Assembly (NCBI GenBank): GCA_017558555.1
Contig: JAFYUJ010000008.1
Span: 1-55,110, forward strand
DNA: 55,110 bases
From: Akkermansia sp.
GTDB taxonomy: Bacteria > Verrucomicrobiota > Verrucomicrobiia > Verrucomicrobiales > Akkermansiaceae
Direction: 5' to 3'
Shown here piece by piece: positions 50,953 through 55,110 of this stretch. Each line of letters opens with the position of its first letter. Position 1 is the stretch's first letter. A program made the position numbers and the translations under genes. The notes beneath the pieces are model-generated. The model saw only the letters and a program-made list of their open reading frames with translations, was not told the DNA's origin and did not search any database.

Positions 50953-52425
50953 ATGAACGAATCCCAACAGAACAGCAACAATAAGCCCATTAAGCCACGT
51001 CTTTATCCCCTGACCTGGGATGATGCCATGGATGCCGCGCAACAGAAAAAAAAGAGTGCTGTTCGCAAAAGCCCCTCCACTGTACCCTTCAAAGCTATCC
51101 ATAAAATCAAAATAGACCCCGTCCGACCGCCAGAGCCTGTCATTCCTGATCGCATGTCGCGTGAGGCTTTTCAGGCTCTGGTGAAGCAGGTGATCAAGTA
51201 CCACATCCAGCACCCGCTACAAGCACTCTGGCGTTTTCGCTCCTTTGTGTTGTTTGTCCTGGGTGTCATTTCAGTCCTGTGCGAAGCCTGGGTGCCGGCC
51301 GCCTTCTTCCTTGGGGCATTCCTGCTCAACTGGATTATCACAGGTATCGTGTCGATGATACGATTATTCATGAACCTGGCGAATCTGTTCGCAGATTGGG
51401 ATCAATTGCTTTCCGTCTTGAAAAAATTGCCCATCATACGCCGACTGCATGATTTCAACTGGTCTGCTAAAGTGAGTTTCCTGGTTCCCGCAGGCATTTT
51501 CTTTGCAGGAGCCATGGGAAATGCATTCTATTTCCAGGCACATCCGGAATACAGAGGCTCGGCATCGGGAGTGCTCCCCATGTCGCTGGCGGTTCTTTTT
51601 GCCACATGGGTTATCGTGGTCGTCCCCCTGCTGTGTTGGTTCCGCAAGGGGAACCCGGAAACCAACCGATACGGCGCTGCACCGAAGGAAGACTTGCAAA
51701 CTGATGCATTAAAAAATGCGGATGATGATAGTGCCTCTCATCATGCGTTTGCAACATACCGAAATATCTGCGTATCGTTCGTCAAAAAGCACAAGTTCCC
51801 GTCCGTTATTGCCTTCTGTGTTGTCATGAGTCTCTTGCCTTTACTCATTGCTCGTTCCTGCACAGACACCATGGAATACAGCGAAAAAGAAGCTCAACAG
51901 ATTCTCAGCACGCAAGGCATCAGTTTATATGATGACAACGCGGCGGAAAGCGCCGTCAGATATGACTTAACAGATCGCCTCACTTTGCTCATCTGCGCGC
52001 GTGCCTACTCAGTCAGCTCAGCGGATAAGCTCAACTCCCTCCTTATTCTCAGCGCACAGAAAAACAGCCCCGAGTGCATGAAATTACTCTTGAAAGCCGG
52101 TGCAGATGTGCATGCACGAGCATCAGGTTATATGGGCGAAACTGCCTTGCACTGGGCTGCTGTATACGGCAATGACCGTTGCATAGAGATTCTCCTGGAT
52201 GCCGGCGCCCATGTGGATGGAGATAAACAGAACTCATTTGGTGGACATACGCCGCTGTATTACGCTGTGGACAATAATCGCATCCGTTGCGTTGAACTGC
52301 TCATCGATGCCGGTGCCAATGTCAATACGACTGATTACAGGGGCAGAAAGCTCTTGTCTACAGCCATGCGCAAAGGCTATCTGCAATGCGTAAAACTCCT
52401 TAAAGATGCAGGAGCCGAGGAGTAA
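50953..52425 (+). CDS. Membrane protein with C-terminal ankyrin repeats, paralogue of the preceding gene
   Basis: 490 residues. A soluble basic N terminus (about 1-90), around five transmembrane helices (RSFVLFVLGVISVLCEAW, a helix pair near 180-225, and FPSVIAFCVVMSLLPLLIA near 280-300), then a helical stretch and four ankyrin repeats (about 360-485: TALHWAAVYGNDRCIEILL, TPLYYAVDNNRIRCVELLI). The segment NRYGAAPKEDL matches NKYGPVPDDEP in the preceding protein at the same position after a helix, so the pair arose by duplication; this copy lacks the NTF2-like module. 15 bases separate the genes and an intrinsic terminator follows. Confidence 0.78.
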   Translation: MNESQQNSNNKPIKPRLYPLTWDDAMDAAQQKKKSAVRKSPSTVPFKAIHKIKIDPVRPPEPVIPDRMSREAFQALVKQVIKYHIQHPLQALWRFRSFVLFVLGVISVLCEAWVPAAFFLGAFLLNWIITGIVSMIRLFMNLANLFADWDQLLSVLKKLPIIRRLHDFNWSAKVSFLVPAGIFFAGAMGNAFYFQAHPEYRGSASGVLPMSLAVLFATWVIVVVPLLCWFRKGNPETNRYGAAPKEDLQTDALKNADDDSASHHAFATYRNICVSFVKKHKFPSVIAFCVVMSLLPLLIARSCTDTMEYSEKEAQQILSTQGISLYDDNAAESAVRYDLTDRLTLLICARAYSVSSADKLNSLLILSAQKNSPECMKLLLKAGADVHARASGYMGETALHWAAVYGNDRCIEILLDAGAHVDGDKQNSFGGHTPLYYAVDNNRIRCVELLIDAGANVNTTDYRGRKLLSTAMRKGYLQCVKLLKDAGAEE

Positions 52426-52452
52426 GCCTTCTTCACCTGCCACTTGCTTTTT

Positions 52453-52489
52453 GCGGATACTCGCGTGCCGGGTATCCGCCATTTTTTTC
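52453..52489 (+). terminator. Intrinsic terminator after the ankyrin membrane pair
   Basis: GCGGATAC and GTATCCGC pair perfectly (8 bp, 11-nt loop) and are followed by CATTTTTTTCC. It lies 27 bases after the ankyrin gene stop. Another small hairpin (ATCGGCT / AGCCGAT, 52492-52510) follows directly. Confidence 0.8.
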
Positions 52490-52508
52490 CCATCGGCTAC
52501 ATGAGCCG

Positions 52509-52589
52509 ATTGTGTCAAATCTGCCATATTCATTGTGGCAATAGCTTCACCATGGTGAGCTTGAACTTCAACAAAAAAAGCGATAAATC
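52509..52589 (+). promoter_or_regulatory. Candidate regulatory region of the phosphate porin-pstS unit
   Basis: Contains the direct repeat ATTGTGTCAA (52509-52518) / ATTGTGGCAA (52532-52541), start-to-start 23 bp or two helical turns, and the perfect palindrome TCACCATGGTGA (52547-52558). A weak promoter follows: TTGAAC (52561-52566), 17 nt, TAAATC (52584-52589). Tandem repeats are what a PhoB-type activator binds, but the sequence does not match the E. coli Pho box well. Confidence 0.35.
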
Positions 52590-52639
52590 ATAGATGTCAA
52601 CCACCACTACGGTTGGCACCGAACACAAAAAAAGACGAT

Positions 52640-53854
52640 ATGAATAAAAACACGATCATCGCTATGGCGCTGGCCATCGGGGCTGCGCCGCTCTCTCAGG
52701 CCTCATCATTCAACCTTGCCACGCACGCTAAAGATGCGTTCAAGCTTTTTGATGCCAAACGAGACCATGCCGAAAACCCTTGGTTGCAGGAATTCTCCAT
52801 TAAAATGAGAGGCCAGTATCAATGGGGGTATCTCGACCCGGCCGGCGGTAGCGATCGGGTCAAGGGCAACCGCAACGACAACAATGAATGGCGCCGCTTC
52901 CGTCTGGGGGCACAGGCCAAGGTACTGGATAACTTTACGTTGAAAGGCGTCTGGAACATCGGCGGTCTGGATGCCCGCAACAAGTTCAGCAACGGCATGT
53001 GGAACCGCTCCCGCACAGAAGGTACACTCGATGAATTGACCATCTCCACCAAAACGAAATCTGCCAGCTTCACGCTTGGTAAACACAAACCCGCCTACAT
53101 GGCTGAATACCGCACATCCAGTGCAAAAATCATGACCATGGAGCGTTCTGTACTGGTCAACCAATTGAAAGCAGAAAAGCTGTATGGTCTTTCTGCATCC
53201 AATGCAGACTCCAAGGCTGAATGGGGGTGGAACGCCGGTCTCTGGCTCAATGGCCAGCGCGACACCTCCTGGCTGGAGCCCTCTTTCAACAGTGATGACA
53301 GTGCCACGCTTGGCTTGTCCGTTTCCCGCGCCACAGGCAAAGACAGCCGCCTGCGCCTGGATTACATGCACAGCTTCCACAAAGATGGCAAGGTAAACGA
53401 AGGGTCCGAATACGCCGGCCCCGGTGCAGAAGACGTCTTCGCCCTGAGCTGGGAAACCAAACAGGGTAAGCTGAACTTCATGGCAGAAGCCCTGGCAGGC
53501 CTGAACGTGTATGATGGCCAGAACGGCGCACAAAATGTATTTGGTCTGGTCGCTATGCCCAGCTACCGATTCTCCCCGCATTGGGAAGGCGTGGTGCGCT
53601 ACCAGTTGGCCAGCGGCAGCAACGCCGTCAAAGGCGATAGCCGTTACTATACCACCAACTCCACTTACTCAGGCACCAGCGATTTGCTGCAGGGTCTCTA
53701 CCTGGGCGCAAACTACTACGTGTGCCCCGAGAATCCGAACATGCTCAAGCTCATGCTCGGCGCCGAATACTTCAACTCCGAAGGCAAGGATGCCAAAGGC
53801 AACAAAGGCTTCACAGGTTGGCAGTTCTCTTCTGCCGTTCGCTTTGATTTCTGA
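52640..53854 (+). CDS. Phosphate-selective porin (OprO/OprP family)
   Basis: 404 residues with a signal peptide (MNKNTIIAMALAIGAAPLSQA) and a 16-strand-type porin body of alternating hydrophobic strands (QAKVLDNFTLKGVWNIGG, GLYLGANYYVC) ending in Phe (VRFDF), the outer-membrane insertion signal. The region KHKPAYMAEYRTSS matches the family's characteristic loop. It lies 38 bases before pstS, so it would let phosphate through the outer membrane to be captured by PstS. The unit is probably induced by phosphate starvation. Confidence 0.85.
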   Translation: MNKNTIIAMALAIGAAPLSQASSFNLATHAKDAFKLFDAKRDHAENPWLQEFSIKMRGQYQWGYLDPAGGSDRVKGNRNDNNEWRRFRLGAQAKVLDNFTLKGVWNIGGLDARNKFSNGMWNRSRTEGTLDELTISTKTKSASFTLGKHKPAYMAEYRTSSAKIMTMERSVLVNQLKAEKLYGLSASNADSKAEWGWNAGLWLNGQRDTSWLEPSFNSDDSATLGLSVSRATGKDSRLRLDYMHSFHKDGKVNEGSEYAGPGAEDVFALSWETKQGKLNFMAEALAGLNVYDGQNGAQNVFGLVAMPSYRFSPHWEGVVRYQLASGSNAVKGDSRYYTTNSTYSGTSDLLQGLYLGANYYVCPENPNMLKLMLGAEYFNSEGKDAKGNKGFTGWQFSSAVRFDF

Positions 53855-53892
53855 TGAACTATTATTCAACCCTATAACCCAACAATCTGATT

Positions 53893-54879
53893 ATGTTTAA
53901 GAATCTGTTTATTGCTGCAATGGGTCTGTGCACACTGGCACAGGCCAATACCACCATCACCGGTGCGGGTGCTTCCTTCCCCGCCCCTGTGTATCAGAAG
54001 TGGACCTACACCTACTCCCAGGAAAACCCTGACACTCAGGTGACCTACCAAAGCATGGGCTCCGGGGCCGGGCTCAACCAGATTAAGGCCGGTACGGTGG
54101 ATTACGCGGGCTCGGACAACCCGCTCACCCTGGAACAACAACAGGCCGCCGGCCTGGAGCAATACCCCATGCTCACAGGCGGCGTGGTTGTCATTGTCAA
54201 CCTACCGGGCGTGAAAAACGGCCAGCTCAAATTGAGCCGGGATGTGCTGGCTCGCATCTTCCTGGGCGAAATCACCAACTGGAATGATCCCGCCATCAAA
54301 GCACTCAACCCCAAGTTGCGCCTGCCGAAGCTCAAAATCACCGTCGTACGCCGCTCTGACTCCAGCGGCACCTCGTTCATCTTTACAAACTACCTGTCCA
54401 AAATTTCCGCAGATTGGAAAAACAAGGTAGGCCAGGGTTCCTCCGTCAAATGGCCGGTAGGCATCGGCGGGCAAAAGAATCCGGGCGTGTGCAACAATGT
54501 TGCTCGTACCCGTGGCTCCATCGGCTACACGGAATACACCTATGCTGTTGAAGCCAATCTGACCTGCGCTATGCTGGAAAATGCTGACGGCAAGTATATT
54601 GCTCCCAGTCAGGCCAGTTTCTCGGCATCGGCTGCTTCGGCAGATTGGAACAATGCACCCGGATTCTACATGGAATTGACCAATGTTCCCGGCGCGACCA
54701 GCTGGCCTATCACCGGTGTGACCTACATTATCATGCGCAAGGATACCCCTGCCGATAAAAAGGCTGAACTGCGTGATTTCTTCATGTGGAGTTACACCAA
54801 GGGCGCCCCTGTGGCTACCAAGCTCAACTATGTGCCCCTGCCGGATTCTGTGGTGAAGCTCATCGAGCCCAGGCTCTGA
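53893..54879 (+). CDS. pstS: Periplasmic phosphate-binding protein PstS
   Basis: 328 residues. Signal peptide MFKNLFIAAMGLCTLAQA, then TGAGASFPAPVYQKW, YQSMGSGAGLNQI, YAGSDNPLT and the phosphate-binding RRSDSSGTSFIFTNYL, all typical of PstS. It delivers phosphate to PstCAB, which is not in the window but may lie just beyond it. A strong intrinsic terminator directly after pstS would make pstS more abundant than any downstream transporter genes. Cotranscribed with the porin. Confidence 0.95.
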   Translation: MFKNLFIAAMGLCTLAQANTTITGAGASFPAPVYQKWTYTYSQENPDTQVTYQSMGSGAGLNQIKAGTVDYAGSDNPLTLEQQQAAGLEQYPMLTGGVVVIVNLPGVKNGQLKLSRDVLARIFLGEITNWNDPAIKALNPKLRLPKLKITVVRRSDSSGTSFIFTNYLSKISADWKNKVGQGSSVKWPVGIGGQKNPGVCNNVARTRGSIGYTEYTYAVEANLTCAMLENADGKYIAPSQASFSASAASADWNNAPGFYMELTNVPGATSWPITGVTYIIMRKDTPADKKAELRDFFMWSYTKGAPVATKLNYVPLPDSVVKLIEPRL

Positions 54880-54908
54880 GTTTATCTGGCTGCAACTCCT
54901 TTGTTCTC

Positions 54909-54942
54909 CCCCTTGCAGGACATACCTGCAAGGGGCTTTTTG
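54909..54942 (+). terminator. Intrinsic terminator after pstS
   Basis: CCCCTTGCAGG and CCTGCAAGGGG form a perfect 11-bp stem with a 5-nt loop, followed by CTTTTTG, 29 bases after the pstS stop. Confidence 0.9.
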
Positions 54943-54991
54943 ATGCTGATGAGATGCTTATTAACCCTATAAAGTCAATTGTGAATTTGAA

Positions 54992-55109
54992 AAATCTGCA
55001 CAAATGTCTCATTTATGCAGATTTCACCCTTTTGGTGTAAAGACATGCTGGGGAGGCTGTCTGCCTCCCCTATCCCCTCCGACCACGGAGAGAGCTTCTC
55101 GCTCTCTCC
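54992..55109 (+). repeat. Chain of consecutive hairpins after pstS
   Basis: Four hairpins in a row: 54992-55024 (AAATCTGCA, a C/A mismatch, AAATG, loop TCT and the exact complement, 14 paired bases), 55025-55037 (CACC/GGTG), 55050-55070 (GGGGAGGC/GCCTCCCC) and 55087-55109 (GGAGAGAGC/GCTCTCTCC). The last two recall the short-loop palindromes at 38.0-38.4 kb. No gene is visible in 54880-55110. Confidence 0.6.
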
Positions 55110-55110
55110 T

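Overview
The window looks like a chromosomal segment of a Gram-negative gut Verrucomicrobiota bacterium, most likely close to Akkermansia. This is an inference from gene content: a secreted sialidase, many exported ankyrin-repeat proteins, lipoproteins with outer-membrane type signals, a pst-type phosphate uptake pair, and moderately GC-rich coding DNA. I see no tRNA or rRNA gene, transposase, phage gene or CRISPR array.

Layout. 0.2-6.8 kb (minus strand): an exported ankyrin protein, a GH33 sialidase, and a small unit of metallo-beta-lactamase-fold hydrolase, DEAD-box helicase and ruvC. 7.0-10.5 kb (plus): two overlapping paralogous exported proteins and a dynamin-like GTPase. 10.5-12.4 kb (minus): a regulatory cassette of a ribbon-helix-helix protein, an HTH/ribbon-helix-helix protein and a membrane Ser/Thr kinase. 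12.6-38.0 kb (plus): eleven closely spaced genes, every one with an export signal. They encode non-flagellar relatives of the FlgT/FlgP(LPP20)/FlgO outer-membrane proteins, four lipoproteins, an NTF2-like mosaic protein and three very large caspase-fold (peptidase C14) proteins with complete His/Cys dyads, EF-hand-like loops and ankyrin, NTF2-like or Sel1 tails. 38.0-38.4 kb: a chain of short perfect palindromes between convergent genes. 38.4-47.0 kb (minus): a GT-C membrane glycosyltransferase, hemL, a small conserved protein, and a dnaX-ybaB-adaptor-ABC ATPase-permease operon. 47.2-52.4 kb (plus): two polytopic ankyrin membrane proteins, the first ending in a 135-residue module that also ends the second caspase protein. 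52.6-54.9 kb (plus): a phosphate-selective porin and PstS, followed by another chain of hairpins.

The most interesting part is the 10.5-38 kb region. I read it as one envelope system: a divergent cassette (kinase plus two small DNA-binding proteins) facing a 25-kb operon of exported proteins. The operon's best promoter carries a perfect palindrome exactly between its -35 and -10 elements. The three caspase proteins share a basic RGMKVK(K/Q)V segment after the catalytic Cys, and the neighbouring FlgO/DUF4384-type protein ends with nearly the same segment (RGMVVKKVK). That suggests a processing site or partner interaction. The 47-52 kb ankyrin membrane proteins look like a second part of the system because of the shared module.

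A second theme is transcription: at seven first genes of transcription units a good -10 hexamer lies only 6-9 nt before the start codon. This predicts leaderless or almost leaderless mRNAs and decides several start codons, including GTG for dnaX. All functional statements rest on reading motifs by eye. No database search was possible.
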